Below, in pieces: positions 44,721-53,801 of a stretch of DNA of 64,000 nt. Within the stretch, counting starts at the first letter, position 1, and every line of letters starts with the position of its first letter. The stretch is taken from contig JADLHG010000008.1 of assembly GCA_020848905.1 (NCBI GenBank), positions 1-64,000 on the forward strand, written 5' to 3'. The notes beneath the pieces are model-generated. The model was not told the DNA's origin, did not search any database, and saw only the letters and a program-made list of their open reading frames with translations. The position numbers and the translations under genes were made by a program. The DNA comes from Deltaproteobacteria bacterium. GTDB taxonomy: Bacteria; Myxococcota_A; Polyangia; GCA-2747355; JADLHG01.

Positions 44721-45004
44721 GAAAGGTCCTAACGTCGCGTCAGCCTCGGGCGCGGCAAAGTATGGCTCGCTCGGCGGGCGCGAACCATAGCAGAGATCGG
44801 TGGCGTCGATCAGCGACGCCGCGACGAACGTGATGGACGCACGTCACCGCGTGCCGGTTGCCCCGTCGGCGAACCTTCGCGCGACCGACGGCTGGAGACA
44901 GTAAACCCCGGCACCGTCGGAAAATTGCGCTGTCGAAGGGGCTTGAATATTGGCCCGACCGATGGCATATCGGGGCAACCTCTTACTCGGACGATTGAAC
45001 CGCC
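44721..45004. other. Divergent region between exbB and M23 gene
   Basis: 284 nt without a gene. A perfect 7-bp inverted repeat (ggcgtcg-atcag-cgacgcc, 44802-44820) is the clearest structure. On the plus strand TTGAAT (44943-44948), 17 nt and CATATC (44966-44971) form a weak promoter for the M23 gene. No Fur-box-like sequence was recognised. Confidence 0.5.
44802..44820. promoter_or_regulatory. Perfect 7-bp inverted repeat
   Basis: ggcgtcg and cgacgcc around atcag, about 82 nt upstream of the exbB start. Could be an operator or RNA hairpin; no T tract follows on either strand. Confidence 0.4.
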
Positions 45005-46033
45005 GTGCGGGACGCTATGTCCATGCTGCGAGCCGCGACCGGGCTGGTCCTGGGAGTGTTCTGCCTGGGCCTCCCGGGAAGCGCCCTCGCGCGCACCGTC
45101 CCCTCCGGGGGAGCGGCGGCCGTCCCGCCGACCGCGGTGCTGCGGGCCCCCTTCCCCTGCGGCGTGACCTTCAAGGCCGCCTGCGGTTACGGACCCGGCT
45201 GCTCGTCGTTCCACCACAACACCACGGCACCCAAGAACTCGAACGACTACTACGCGCTGGACCTGACCCGCGCCGAGGCGAACAACGGCTACGACCTGCC
45301 CATCACGGCGGTGGCCGCGGGGTCCGTCATCTACGCGGGGTGGGCCACCGGCGGCTGGGTCTCGTACGGGCAGATCGTGGTCCTCGAGCACACCTTCGAC
45401 GGCGCGGCGTATCAAACCCTGTACGCGCACATGAACCGCGTGCTCGTGCAGGTGGGGCAGCGCGTCGCGGCCGGGGACACCGTCGGCACGATGGGGGGCA
45501 GCAGCAACGGCTCTCTCCGAGGGACCTCGTACCACCTGCACTTCGCGATGTACCGGGGTGCGAAGGTGGATGGTGGCCCCTACGGTGGGGTCGCGGTCGT
45601 CCCGGAGGCGCTCGGAGGAGCCGAGGATCTCGCAACGGGCAAGGTGATGACCGACCAGTGCCAGGGAATCACGCCTCCGCCGCCGAAGGACGCCGGAGGA
45701 GCGGCGGCCGATGCGGGCGCGCCGGTCATCACGGGGGACGCGGGACAGGCCCCGCCGCCCAAGCTCGACGTCGGCGCGATGGGCCCCGGCCAGCCGGGGG
45801 TTTCGATCGCGCATCCCGATGGAGGGGACGCCCTCACCGTGAGCCTGGAGCGTCCGCGCCTCTTCGGCGGATGCGCGGTGGGGGGACGCGACGGCTGGCG
45901 GGCCTTCGGCCTCGGCGGACTCGTCACGCTCCTCGCGCTCGTCGGGGGCCTCGTGGCGCGGCGGGGACGACGGCGCCCGGGCCGGCAGCCAGCTACGGAC
46001 CCGCGTCGATCACGCGACGCACGCGGGCTCTGA
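45005..46033 (+). CDS. M23-family peptidase-like protein with MYXO-CTERM-like tail
   Basis: A 342-residue exported protein. The signal peptide ends near GSALA. The lysostaphin-like core (about 48-200) has an N-terminal His in SFHHN, Asp in NDYYALDL, YAHM and the His pair HLHF, the zinc and catalytic residues of M23 endopeptidases, which cut peptidoglycan cross-links. A Pro/Asp/Gly linker leads to GGC, a membrane helix (about 303-320) and ARRGRRR, a MYXO-CTERM-like surface anchor. The start is uncertain: GTG 45005, ATG 45017 or ATG 45023. The 3' end overlaps the convergent lipoprotein gene by 41 nt. Confidence 0.82.
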   Translation: MRDAMSMLRAATGLVLGVFCLGLPGSALARTVPSGGAAAVPPTAVLRAPFPCGVTFKAACGYGPGCSSFHHNTTAPKNSNDYYALDLTRAEANNGYDLPITAVAAGSVIYAGWATGGWVSYGQIVVLEHTFDGAAYQTLYAHMNRVLVQVGQRVAAGDTVGTMGGSSNGSLRGTSYHLHFAMYRGAKVDGGPYGGVAVVPEALGGAEDLATGKVMTDQCQGITPPPPKDAGGAAADAGAPVITGDAGQAPPPKLDVGAMGPGQPGVSIAHPDGGDALTVSLERPRLFGGCAVGGRDGWRAFGLGGLVTLLALVGGLVARRGRRRPGRQPATDPRRSRDARGL

Positions 46034-46580
46034 GCCCGGCGACGTCGGCGTCCCGCGGCGCGAGGAGCGTCAACCTCGCGGCGCCTCGAACCACCTGCAA
46101 CTGGATACGTGCCCCCGCGAGCTCGTCGAGGCAGGTCTCCTCCCGCGACTTCCCCTGGTGGTAGAGCTGAAAGCAGCGCAGCCGATCCTGGAGCACGCGG
46201 CCACGACTCGGGCTGAGCTCGACGGTGAGCTCGAGACCCAACGGGAGCTCCCGCGCGCGCCAGGGGAGCGCGAGGAGCGGGCACGGGTGACTCTGCTCGA
46301 GCGCGGCGCACACTGCCGGGGAGAGCCGGGCGTCCTCGCCGGTCATCCCGCCCTGCTCGGCCAGGCGGCGCTGCACCCGGGCCTGGTCGAGCTCGAGGCG
46401 CTCCCCGCGGAGGGGATGCGTTTCCTCGAACGCGCGCGGCCGGCTGTCCGAGGAGCGCACGGCCTTGCCCGCGGCGCGGCCCCCCTCCACCTCGGTGCGC
46501 GGGTCGACCGGCGGGGGGGTGCCCCCGCTACGGCAGGCGGCGAGAAGGAAGATCCCAGCAGTGAGGAGGGGCGCGCGCAT
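45993..46580 (-). CDS. Small putative lipoprotein
   Basis: A 195-residue protein with a short signal peptide and LLAAC lipobox (Cys16). The body is charged and helical, with Cys pairs (VCAAL, HPCP, RCF, TCLDE) and no family I recognise. Its end overlaps the M23 gene tail on the opposite strand by 41 nt. Function unknown. Confidence 0.65.
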   Translation of the reverse strand: MRAPLLTAGIFLLAACRSGGTPPPVDPRTEVEGGRAAGKAVRSSDSRPRAFEETHPLRGERLELDQARVQRRLAEQGGMTGEDARLSPAVCAALEQSHPCPLLALPWRARELPLGLELTVELSPSRGRVLQDRLRCFQLYHQGKSREETCLDELAGARIQLQVVRGAARLTLLAPRDADVAGLRARVRRVIDAGP

Positions 46581-46781
46581 GGCGAGCTCACTATAGGCGA
46601 TGCGGCGTCGAGGGCCACGCCCCCGATCGCCGTCGCGGCGCTGGGGTCAACTGTCCCTGTCCGCGGCGGCCCTGGCGACTGAACCCCCACGGGCGACGCA
46701 TCGCGGCTGGCCCAACGGGTGGTTGTCTCTCAGTTTTCCAGCCTCAGCCCGCGGCATGGGCCCTGCACTTTCCGCCCCTCG

Positions 46782-47924
46782 ATGCTCGCACGCACGACGT
46801 ACCGCCTCCTCCTTTCGAGCGCGTACCTGCTGCTGTCGGGATGCACGGGGGTCTCGTACGGACGCGATGACGACGACCGGCAAGCCGCGGCCGCGAGCTA
46901 CGCGCGGGTCCCGATCCAGGGGGCGCCCAGCTCCGTACCCGCCGAGCAGCAGGCCGACCTGAACATCAAGCTGCGCGGGCTCTCCCCCGCGCCGACAAGC
47001 GAGACCCGCGCCCTGCTCGCCGACGGGAGCGGCATGGACCCGCTCGCGCCGCAGCTGCATACGATCTTCCCCGGCGGTCAGCCCCCCGCAGTGACCCAGG
47101 CCTACCGCGTGGGGCGCTTCGACGGGAGCGGCACCGAAGGCGGAGCCGTGCACGTCATCGAGCTCGCCACCAAAGGCGGCGAGGCGCTGCGCGTGCCCTT
47201 CACGGGGCGCGACGTGGCCCCGGGGATCAAGGCCGTCGTGGTCTACGCCGACGCGGACTCGCTCACCCTGAAATACACCCCCGAGGACTCCATCGTGAAC
47301 GGGTACGCCGTGCACCTGCTCGGCATCGAGGTCGAGCCCGGTCTGCTCGAGGCCTATCGCGCGTGCGTGGCGGCGGGCCGACGGGAGCTGCCGGGCCTCG
47401 CCACGGGGCAGCAGCTCGGCTGGGCCCAGGGGGGGACCAAGGTGGCCATCCGCGACACGGGCTCCTTCATGGATCCGCGGCTGCGCAAGGACTGGTGGCA
47501 GGGGGCGGGGGCCGGAGCTCCGGGACCGGCCACGCCGCCGGCAGAACCCGCACCGACGCCTCCCGCGACCACACCACCCGCCACGCCGCCGGCCGCGACC
47601 CCGACCCCACCCACGGGCGGTGGCGTCCGCTGTACCAGTGGCGAAACGCAGTTCGACGCGGCGAGCGCGCTGACCCCCGGCGCGACCGTGGCCGTGACGA
47701 TTCGCGCGGCGGGGAGCTACACCTGGGTCATGGCGGGCATCCAGCCCGCGGGGGGCGAGGCCCGCTGGTTCGGAGGCGCCCGCGAGGTTTCCTGCAACGG
47801 AGGCTGCCGGTGGACCTTCGATGTGAAGGTCCCGACCGGAGGGGGCTACACGCTGCTCTTCATGAAGGACGCGGTGAACGACACGCCGGGAGCCGGCAGC
47901 GTCGTGGGGAGCTGCAAGCCGTAG
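46782..47924 (+). CDS. Putative lipoprotein with Pro/Thr linker and beta-sandwich tail
   Basis: A 380-residue lipoprotein: signal peptide with LLSGC (Cys21), N-terminal domain of about 225 residues, a linker of PPAT and TPP units (about 250-285), then a beta-rich C-terminal domain with four Cys that reads like a carbohydrate-binding or adhesive sandwich. The N-terminal domain has no recognised family. ATG 46782 starts the signal peptide; an ATG 21 codons upstream would place it internally. It converges on the peroxiredoxin gene with a 2-nt gap. Confidence 0.7.
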   Translation: MLARTTYRLLLSSAYLLLSGCTGVSYGRDDDDRQAAAASYARVPIQGAPSSVPAEQQADLNIKLRGLSPAPTSETRALLADGSGMDPLAPQLHTIFPGGQPPAVTQAYRVGRFDGSGTEGGAVHVIELATKGGEALRVPFTGRDVAPGIKAVVVYADADSLTLKYTPEDSIVNGYAVHLLGIEVEPGLLEAYRACVAAGRRELPGLATGQQLGWAQGGTKVAIRDTGSFMDPRLRKDWWQGAGAGAPGPATPPAEPAPTPPATTPPATPPAATPTPPTGGGVRCTSGETQFDAASALTPGATVAVTIRAAGSYTWVMAGIQPAGGEARWFGGAREVSCNGGCRWTFDVKVPTGGGYTLLFMKDAVNDTPGAGSVVGSCKP

Positions 47925-47926
47925 TC

Positions 47927-48589
47927 TCAGACCGAACGCTTGCTGAGATACCAGTCCGTGACCTTCAAGTTCCGATCCCCGACCCGCTCCGCGGCCGCCT
48001 GCACCGTGACCGGGGCGGGGACGATGACCTCTTCCCCCGGCCTCCAGTTGGCGGGGCAACCCACCCCGTGCTTGTCCGCCGTCTGCAGCGCATCCACCAC
48101 GCGCACGATCTCGTCGAAGTTCCGCCCGACGTTGAGCGGGTAGTAGATCATGGCCCGCACCAGGTTCTTCGGGTCGATGAAGTACACGCAGCGCACGGTG
48201 GCGGTGACCGAGGCCGGCTCGTGCACCATCCCGTAGAGGCGCGAAACCTTCTGATCCAGGTCCGCGATCACCGGAAACGGGATCTTCGTGTCCAGCTTCT
48301 CCTCGATGCTCCGCGCCCACGCGATGTGCGAATAGATGCTGTCGATCGAGTTGCCGAGGAGCTTCACGTTGCGCCGCTCGAGCTCCCCGGCCCGGCGCGA
48401 GAGCTCCACGAACTCCGTCGTGCACACGGGCGTGAAGTCCGCCGGGTGCGAGAAGAGGATGGCCCAGCGGTCCTTCTTCCACTCATAGAACCGGAGCGGG
48501 CCGTGGGTCGTGTTCGCCTGGAAATCGGGCGCGGGTCCGTTGAGCTCGATCCGCGTCTGGGCTTCCTGTTCGTGCGTCATGGTCACCAT
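47927..48589 (-). CDS. 1-Cys peroxiredoxin (Prx6-like)
   Basis: Reduces H2O2 and organic hydroperoxides in the cytoplasm. The 220-residue length and C-terminal extension are those of the Prx6 class. Peroxidatic Cys56 lies in DFTPVCTTE; the other Cys residues (in VRCVYF and VGCPANW) are not in the 2-Cys resolving position. ATG 48589 (MVTMTHEQ) has GGAGGAGAC just upstream and is preferred to ATG 48619. A minus-strand TTGTGA-N17-TACGCT (48661-48633) could be its promoter. Confidence 0.92.
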   Translation of the reverse strand: MVTMTHEQEAQTRIELNGPAPDFQANTTHGPLRFYEWKKDRWAILFSHPADFTPVCTTEFVELSRRAGELERRNVKLLGNSIDSIYSHIAWARSIEEKLDTKIPFPVIADLDQKVSRLYGMVHEPASVTATVRCVYFIDPKNLVRAMIYYPLNVGRNFDEIVRVVDALQTADKHGVGCPANWRPGEEVIVPAPVTVQAAAERVGDRNLKVTDWYLSKRSV

Positions 48590-48632
48590 CGTCTCCTCCT
48601 CCATCAACTGCCCCACCATGGGCGAAGTCGCG

Positions 48633-48661
48633 AGCGTAGTGCTCCCGGCGAGGCCTCACAA
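48633..48661 (-). promoter_or_regulatory. Candidate promoter of the peroxiredoxin gene
   Basis: Minus strand TTGTGA (48661-48656), 17-nt spacer, TACGCT (48638-48633), about 44 nt before the ATG at 48589. Each hexamer has two mismatches. Confidence 0.3.
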
Positions 48662-48730
48662 GGCCCGCCAGTAACCGGCGAAGAGTCGCGCATTTGGCCA
48701 GGCCGCGGCGCGCGTGGTAGGTTTAGCTCG

Positions 48731-49918
48731 ATGGGCCCTCATCGTCGAGCCTCGGAGCTGCACCTCGAACGCGCCAGCGAGCTCTTGCGGCGCGGGCGAC
48801 GCCTCGCGCACCACGGGCTCACTTCCGTGGAGCTCTCGACGCGGGTCGGCCGAGTCGTGGACCACGTCGCCCGGCAGGTCGTCCGCGGGGTCTTCGTGGC
48901 CTCCCACCGGAGCGCCACCCGCCGGCACGGTGGCCTCCGTCGCATGGCCGGAGATTGGGCCGTGCACGCGCAGCGCGCCGAGCAGGACCGCCTGGCCTTC
49001 TTCCCCGAGCCGAAGGTGCCGCACTTCAACTGCATCCGTCGCGGCGACCTGCCCGGGGGCTGGGTCGAGGATCTTTCCTTCCCGAGCTACCACGCCCCCG
49101 ACCGCGCCATCGCCCTCGAGTTTCTGCGGCGCTACCCGGAGAACGCCACCGCGTTCGCGCGGCACTACCGGCACGCGGGGGCCGGCCACCCGGCGGTGGT
49201 CTGCCTGCACGGCTGGGGCGGCGGCAGCTTCCCTGTCGAGGCCCGCATCTTCGGCGCGCGCTGGCTCTACGAGCAGGGGCTCGACGTCTACCTCTACGTG
49301 CACCCCTATCACGGCGCGCGGCGGCCGGCGGACGTGCGGATCGGCGCCACGCTCTACCCCTCGTCGGACATCGGACGTACCAACGAAGGAATGCTCCAGG
49401 CCGCGTGGGAGCTCCGCACCCTGGTCGCGCGGCACCGGCAGCTCACCGGCGCCGAGGCCGGCGTGATGGGGATGAGCCTCGGCGGCTACACCACCGCGAT
49501 GCTCGCCACGGTCGCGCCGGAGCTCGCCTTCGCCGTGCCGATGATGCCGATCGCGGACCTGCCGGCCCTGATGTGGAAGCTCGGGGAAGGGAGCAAGGAC
49601 CGCAAGGAGGCCGAAGCCTCGGGCGTCAGCTTCGCCGACCTCTGTCGCACGATGAGCGTCCACTCGCCGCTGGCCCACCCGCTCGCCCTCCCCAGGGAGC
49701 GGGTGCTGATCATCGCCGGAAAGGGGGACACCATCGTGCCGCCCGACCACGCCGCGGCGCTCTGGGAGCACTTCGACCGGCCACAGATCCACTGGTTCGC
49801 GGGGGGGCACCTGATGCACTTCGGCCGCGAGGGGTACCTCCTCCACCTGCAACGACTCCTCGTGGAGCTCGGCCTGCTGCGCCGACCTCGCGCCCCGCGC
49901 CTCGCCGCTCTCGCGTGA
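48731..49918 (+). CDS. Alpha/beta hydrolase (serine esterase/lipase-like)
   Basis: A 395-residue cytoplasmic hydrolase with a basic helical N-terminus of about 150 residues, then the fold: oxyanion loop HGWGGGS (160-166), nucleophile elbow GMSLGG with Ser249, Asp in GKGDTIVPP and His in AGGHLMHFG. It resembles the abhydrolase group with long N-terminal caps; substrate unknown. An upstream open frame to 47363 was rejected since it covers the previous gene and the peroxiredoxin. TAGGTT (48718-48723) 7 nt before the ATG suggests a leaderless message. Followed after 18 nt by another hydrolase. Confidence 0.82.
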   Translation: MGPHRRASELHLERASELLRRGRRLAHHGLTSVELSTRVGRVVDHVARQVVRGVFVASHRSATRRHGGLRRMAGDWAVHAQRAEQDRLAFFPEPKVPHFNCIRRGDLPGGWVEDLSFPSYHAPDRAIALEFLRRYPENATAFARHYRHAGAGHPAVVCLHGWGGGSFPVEARIFGARWLYEQGLDVYLYVHPYHGARRPADVRIGATLYPSSDIGRTNEGMLQAAWELRTLVARHRQLTGAEAGVMGMSLGGYTTAMLATVAPELAFAVPMMPIADLPALMWKLGEGSKDRKEAEASGVSFADLCRTMSVHSPLAHPLALPRERVLIIAGKGDTIVPPDHAAALWEHFDRPQIHWFAGGHLMHFGREGYLLHLQRLLVELGLLRRPRAPRLAALA

Positions 49919-49936
49919 GCTCGCCCGCCCCGGACC

Positions 49937-50860
49937 ATGTCGCGATCTCGATCTGAAGCGCTCGTGCGCGTCCGCACCGACGACGGCTGGAACCTGGCGC
50001 TCGAGCCCTTCGAGGCGGCGGGCGACCCCCGCGCCGCGGTCCTCCTCGGCCCCGCCATGATGGCCAATCGTCGGAGTCTCGATCGCCCGTCGGGTCGCGG
50101 GCTCGCGAGCACCCTGGCCGAAGGCGGCCTCGCGGTCTACACGCTCGACCCACGCGGCCACGGCGACAGCCTCCCACGGGCCTCCCGCGCGGTGGACTGG
50201 AGCTACGACGACGTGGTCCGGCTGGACCTCCCCGCCGCATTGCGCACGGTGCGGGCGCGCCACCCCGGGCTCCCCGTCGCGCTCGTCGGCCACAGCCTCT
50301 GCGGGCACGGAGGCGCCGCCGCGCTCGGTCTCTCCGACGAGAAGCTCGCCGACGCGCTGGTCATGATCGCCTCGAACGTCTGGGTGCCCCGCCTCGAGCC
50401 GTCGCGCACCCGCTGGCTCGCCAAGCGCGCCATTCTCGAGCTCTGGTGCGCCGTCACCCGCCGCGTCGGCTTCTTTCCCACGCGGGCCCTGCGCGCCGGC
50501 TCCGACGACGAGGCGCGCAGCTACGTGCTCCAGTTCGACCGCTGGGCCCGAAGCGACCGCTGGACCGACGAGAGCGGCGCGGTGGACTACCTCGCCGCCG
50601 TCGCGCGCCTCGAGGTGCCGACCCTCTCGGTGCTCTCGCGCGGAGACCGGCTGCTCTGCCGGCCCGAGGCGGGACGCCGCTTCTGCTCGCACTTCGCAGC
50701 ACGCCCCCCCGAGGTCTGGGAGGTGGACGGCGCTGAGCTGGGCCTGCCCCGCGGCCCCGGACACATGGAGCTCGTCACCGACGCGCGCTGCCGCCCGCTC
50801 TGGGAGCGCCTGGCGCACTGGATCGTCGAGGCCACCGACCGCGCCCTCTCGCCGAGCTAA
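49937..50860 (+). CDS. Alpha/beta hydrolase, second of pair
   Basis: A 307-residue hydrolase with nucleophile elbow GHSLCG (Ser120), the strand-loop YTLDPRGHGDS, a likely Asp in SRGDRLLC and His in GPGHMEL near the end. It has only distant likeness to the upstream hydrolase, so the pair is not a recent duplication. The two genes are 18 nt apart and probably co-transcribed. Substrate unknown. Confidence 0.82.
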   Translation: MSRSRSEALVRVRTDDGWNLALEPFEAAGDPRAAVLLGPAMMANRRSLDRPSGRGLASTLAEGGLAVYTLDPRGHGDSLPRASRAVDWSYDDVVRLDLPAALRTVRARHPGLPVALVGHSLCGHGGAAALGLSDEKLADALVMIASNVWVPRLEPSRTRWLAKRAILELWCAVTRRVGFFPTRALRAGSDDEARSYVLQFDRWARSDRWTDESGAVDYLAAVARLEVPTLSVLSRGDRLLCRPEAGRRFCSHFAARPPEVWEVDGAELGLPRGPGHMELVTDARCRPLWERLAHWIVEATDRALSPS

Positions 50861-50884
50861 GGGGTCTGGCGCCCTTCCCCGCCG

Positions 50885-51520
50885 CTACCCGGAGGCGGCC
50901 AGGTTCGGATCCCAGAGCGTCTCTTCGGCTCCTTGCACCGCGTCCGCCCAGCGACTCCAGACGAAGAGCGCGTCGCTCAGCCGATTCAGGTAGGTCACGA
51001 TCAGGGGGTCGGTTGCCGGCTCCTCCCGCTGCAGCGTCACGCACAGCCGCTCCACCCGACGACAGACCGTGCGCCCGAGGTGGAGCTCGACGCTCAACCG
51101 GCTGCCTCCGGGGAGCACGAACGAGCGCAGCGGGGCCAGCTCCTCGTTCAGCTCGTCGATCTCCTGCTCGAGCCGCGTCACCTCCGCGGTCGTGACGCGC
51201 GGCTGCCTCGGTCCCACCTGCTCGGGGGGCGTGGCCAGCACCGACCCCGCGTTGAAGAGCTCGTGCTGCACCCTACGCACGATGGCCGCCAGGCGCGCGA
51301 GCCGCGGGTGGGTGGCCGAGAGGGTCCGCGCCGACACGAGCACGAGCCCGAGCACGCTGTTCAGCTCGTCCACCGTGCCGTAGCAGTCGATGCGCAGCGC
51401 GTCCTTGGGGAGCCGGTCGCCGCCGACCAGGCTCGTCTGTCCGGAGTCTCCTCGCCGCGTGTAGACGCGATTGATCGCGAGCTGCGGCGCTTCGTAGGCT
51501 TCGTTCTTCTCCTCGTTCAC
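50885..51520 (-). CDS. PduO-type cob(I)alamin adenosyltransferase
   Basis: Converts cob(I)alamin and ATP to adenosylcobalamin. The 211-residue protein has the ATP-binding TRRGDSGQTSL (21-31), the inner VCRRVER and the end motif YLNRLSDALFVWSR, all characteristic of PduO-type enzymes. It lies 34 nt after the glycosyltransferase chain in the same direction and may share its transcript. The window's metH uses methylcobalamin, so this enzyme serves some other B12 pathway elsewhere. Confidence 0.93.
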   Translation of the reverse strand: MNEEKNEAYEAPQLAINRVYTRRGDSGQTSLVGGDRLPKDALRIDCYGTVDELNSVLGLVLVSARTLSATHPRLARLAAIVRRVQHELFNAGSVLATPPEQVGPRQPRVTTAEVTRLEQEIDELNEELAPLRSFVLPGGSRLSVELHLGRTVCRRVERLCVTLQREEPATDPLIVTYLNRLSDALFVWSRWADAVQGAEETLWDPNLAASG

Positions 51521-51554
51521 GAGCTCCTCCCTCCGCGTGTCTTCGTTCGATCGT

Positions 51555-53801
51555 CTAAGGATGCGGCCGTTTCGCCGGCGGGGCCGCCGCCTTCGTCCGG
51601 ATGGGCGGCGCGGCGGGCCTCTCGCGCTTCCGGTAGACCCAGACCAGCGGCGCCCCGGCCGCCCGCACCACGTAGGCCTGTCGGTGCAGCGGCGAGCGGA
51701 AGGGCGCGTCGTTGAAGAGCTGGTTGTAGATCACCCAGTCGGCCTCCGGGTCGCGCACGGGGACCAGGTCATCTCGCACCTTCAGCACGTGACTCGGCTC
51801 GGCGTTCACGAAGACGCGCTGTCCCGGCAGGGCATAGCGCGCCACGTAGCGGTGCGCCTCCTCGATCCCTTCGCCCCACCAGCCGAGCTCGAACCACCTC
51901 TTCTCGGCCACCCGCGCCGGCCCGCCCACCGCCTCGTTGTAGTAGTCGAGGTAGTACGGATGCACGGTCAGCGCCGCGTGCAGCGTGTAGAGCCCGAGCG
52001 TCGTCCCGAGGACCGCCGTCGCGGGAACGCGCCAGCGCGCCCGCTCCGCTCCGCGCAGCAGGGCGAGGACAAGCCCTTCGAAGCCGGCCGCGACCAGCAG
52101 GCAGGCGGGCACCAGCGCCGGGTAGAGGTAGCGCACTCCGTCGCGCACCACGGGGGAGAGCGCCACCAGGAAGGGGCCCGCGAACCAGAGCAGCGGCACG
52201 AGGTGTCCGAGGTCCCGCCGCACCGCGAGGCGGCCGAGGTAGAGCGGAAGTCCGGCCAGGAGCGCCACCGGCGTCGTGACCACGAAATAGAGCGGGTAGT
52301 AGTAATCGGGGGCCGGCTGTCGCTGACCGAGGAAGACCTCGTGGAGCACATCCGGCTTCCAGAACGAGAAGAGGCCGCCGAGGTGGGCGCGCGTCTCCTG
52401 CCAGAGGTAGGGCCAGAGGCCGAAGAAGACCGCGAGCGCCACGCAGGGGAGCACGCCGAGCGTCACCGGCAGTGGGAAGAAGCGCTCGCGCCAGATGGTG
52501 CGCGCGTGCCGCACCAGGTAGAGGCCCCCGAGGACGAAGAAGACGCCGCCGTTCACGAGCCGCGTCGCCGTGGCGAGCCCCGCAAAGAGGCCGGCCCAGA
52601 GGTACGCGGCCTGATTCCCCTCGCGCCGCAGGCCGCGATAGAAGCACCAGACGGTGAGCAGGTAGAAAAAGCCCGACGGGGTCTCGAGGCCCATCACCTT
52701 GCCGTGCGCGACGAGGTGCGGCAGCACGGCGGCGAGGCCTCCGGCGAGGAGCCCCGCGCCGCGTGAGACGAGGTCGCGCCCGGCGAGAAAGAGGAACCCG
52801 CAGGTCAGGGCTCCGAGAAGCGCCGAGACGGCCCGCCCCGGCGTGAGGCTCTCCGAGGCCAGGGTGGCCGCGCTGTAGACCCACTTGGCCGTCGCGGGAT
52901 GCTCCGGGTTCGTGGCCCACGAGGCCGCGCGGAAATCGCCGGCGAGCAGGTTCTGGATCGCGTTGCGCGCCGCCGCCCAGTAGACGTCCTCGTCCCAGGT
53001 CTGCCCCGCCCCGTCCAGCTCGAAGAGGCGGAGGGCGAGCGCGGCGCCGACGAGCGCGACGAAGGCGGCGAGGTCGTGCCGGGCCCAGCGCTCCCGACGC
53101 AGCAGCGTGGCGAGGCGGCCGAGCGGTCGGCGGAGGAGCAGCAGCGCGCCGAAAAGCCAGCTCGCGCAGAGCAGGAACGCGGCGGGCGCGTCCCGGGGCG
53201 GGATGGCGAAGGCCGGCAGAGGGGGCGCCCCCTTCGGGCTGCGCGGAAAAAGGAGCGTGGCCGGAACGGGCTCGAGACCGCCCCAGCGACGGGCCGGAGT
53301 CCAGACCACCCGGAGCTGCGCCTTGGGCCCCGGACCCACGAAGCGCACCCGCATGGCGTGCGCCCCGGCCTCGAAGATGCGGTCCCCGAAGACCGGCTTG
53401 TCCGGCGTGGCCCCCAGGTTGTGAACGAGCATCTGCTCGTCGATCTCGACCGAGGAGCGCCCTGTCGAAAGGGTGGCGAAGACGAACTTACCCTTGCGCG
53501 GGAAGACGACCGTGCCGTTCCACTCGATGCTCCCGGCGCTCCGCGCGTGCGAGCTGCGCGAGCGCTCGAGGTCGAGCTCGGGCTCCACCCGCTTCTCGAG
53601 GAGCTTGCCCGCGAAGCTCGGGCCGACGAAGTAGCGCGCCTCGAGGCCGTAACGCTCGCCCGTCGCCTGTCCGGCGCGGTAGCGCTGGATCAGCGGCAGG
53701 CTCAGCACGAGCAGCGCGAGGCCGAGGAGCTCCGGCCAGCGCGAGAGGGGCCAGCGCCGCAGCCGCTCGATGCGCGGGAGGCGCCCCGTGTCCGCGTTCA
53801 C
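51555..53801 (-). CDS. GT-C glycosyltransferase with periplasmic PA14-like domain
   Basis: A 748-residue membrane protein. After the first helix (about 22-38) there is a PA14-like beta-domain (about 50-200: GLEARYFVGPSF, SIEWNGTVVFPRKGKFVF, AMRVRFVGPGPKAQLRVVW), then about ten helices of the PMT_2/ArnT type. The GT-C acidic motif is WDEDVYW, and the ordered NPEHPATAKW loop follows. PA14 domains bind sugars, so this one may hold the glycan acceptor. The GTG at 53801 overlaps the previous stop (GTGA). A reading extended upstream of 53801 is out of keeping with the neighbour and was rejected. Confidence 0.8.
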   Translation of the reverse strand: MNADTGRLPRIERLRRWPLSRWPELLGLALLVLSLPLIQRYRAGQATGERYGLEARYFVGPSFAGKLLEKRVEPELDLERSRSSHARSAGSIEWNGTVVFPRKGKFVFATLSTGRSSVEIDEQMLVHNLGATPDKPVFGDRIFEAGAHAMRVRFVGPGPKAQLRVVWTPARRWGGLEPVPATLLFPRSPKGAPPLPAFAIPPRDAPAAFLLCASWLFGALLLLRRPLGRLATLLRRERWARHDLAAFVALVGAALALRLFELDGAGQTWDEDVYWAAARNAIQNLLAGDFRAASWATNPEHPATAKWVYSAATLASESLTPGRAVSALLGALTCGFLFLAGRDLVSRGAGLLAGGLAAVLPHLVAHGKVMGLETPSGFFYLLTVWCFYRGLRREGNQAAYLWAGLFAGLATATRLVNGGVFFVLGGLYLVRHARTIWRERFFPLPVTLGVLPCVALAVFFGLWPYLWQETRAHLGGLFSFWKPDVLHEVFLGQRQPAPDYYYPLYFVVTTPVALLAGLPLYLGRLAVRRDLGHLVPLLWFAGPFLVALSPVVRDGVRYLYPALVPACLLVAAGFEGLVLALLRGAERARWRVPATAVLGTTLGLYTLHAALTVHPYYLDYYNEAVGGPARVAEKRWFELGWWGEGIEEAHRYVARYALPGQRVFVNAEPSHVLKVRDDLVPVRDPEADWVIYNQLFNDAPFRSPLHRQAYVVRAAGAPLVWVYRKRERPAAPPIRTKAAAPPAKRPHP

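Noticed and set aside
47363-48730. N-terminal extension of the alpha/beta hydrolase
   Set aside because: It runs over the previous lipoprotein and the antisense peroxiredoxin and lacks structure; ATG 48731 fits.
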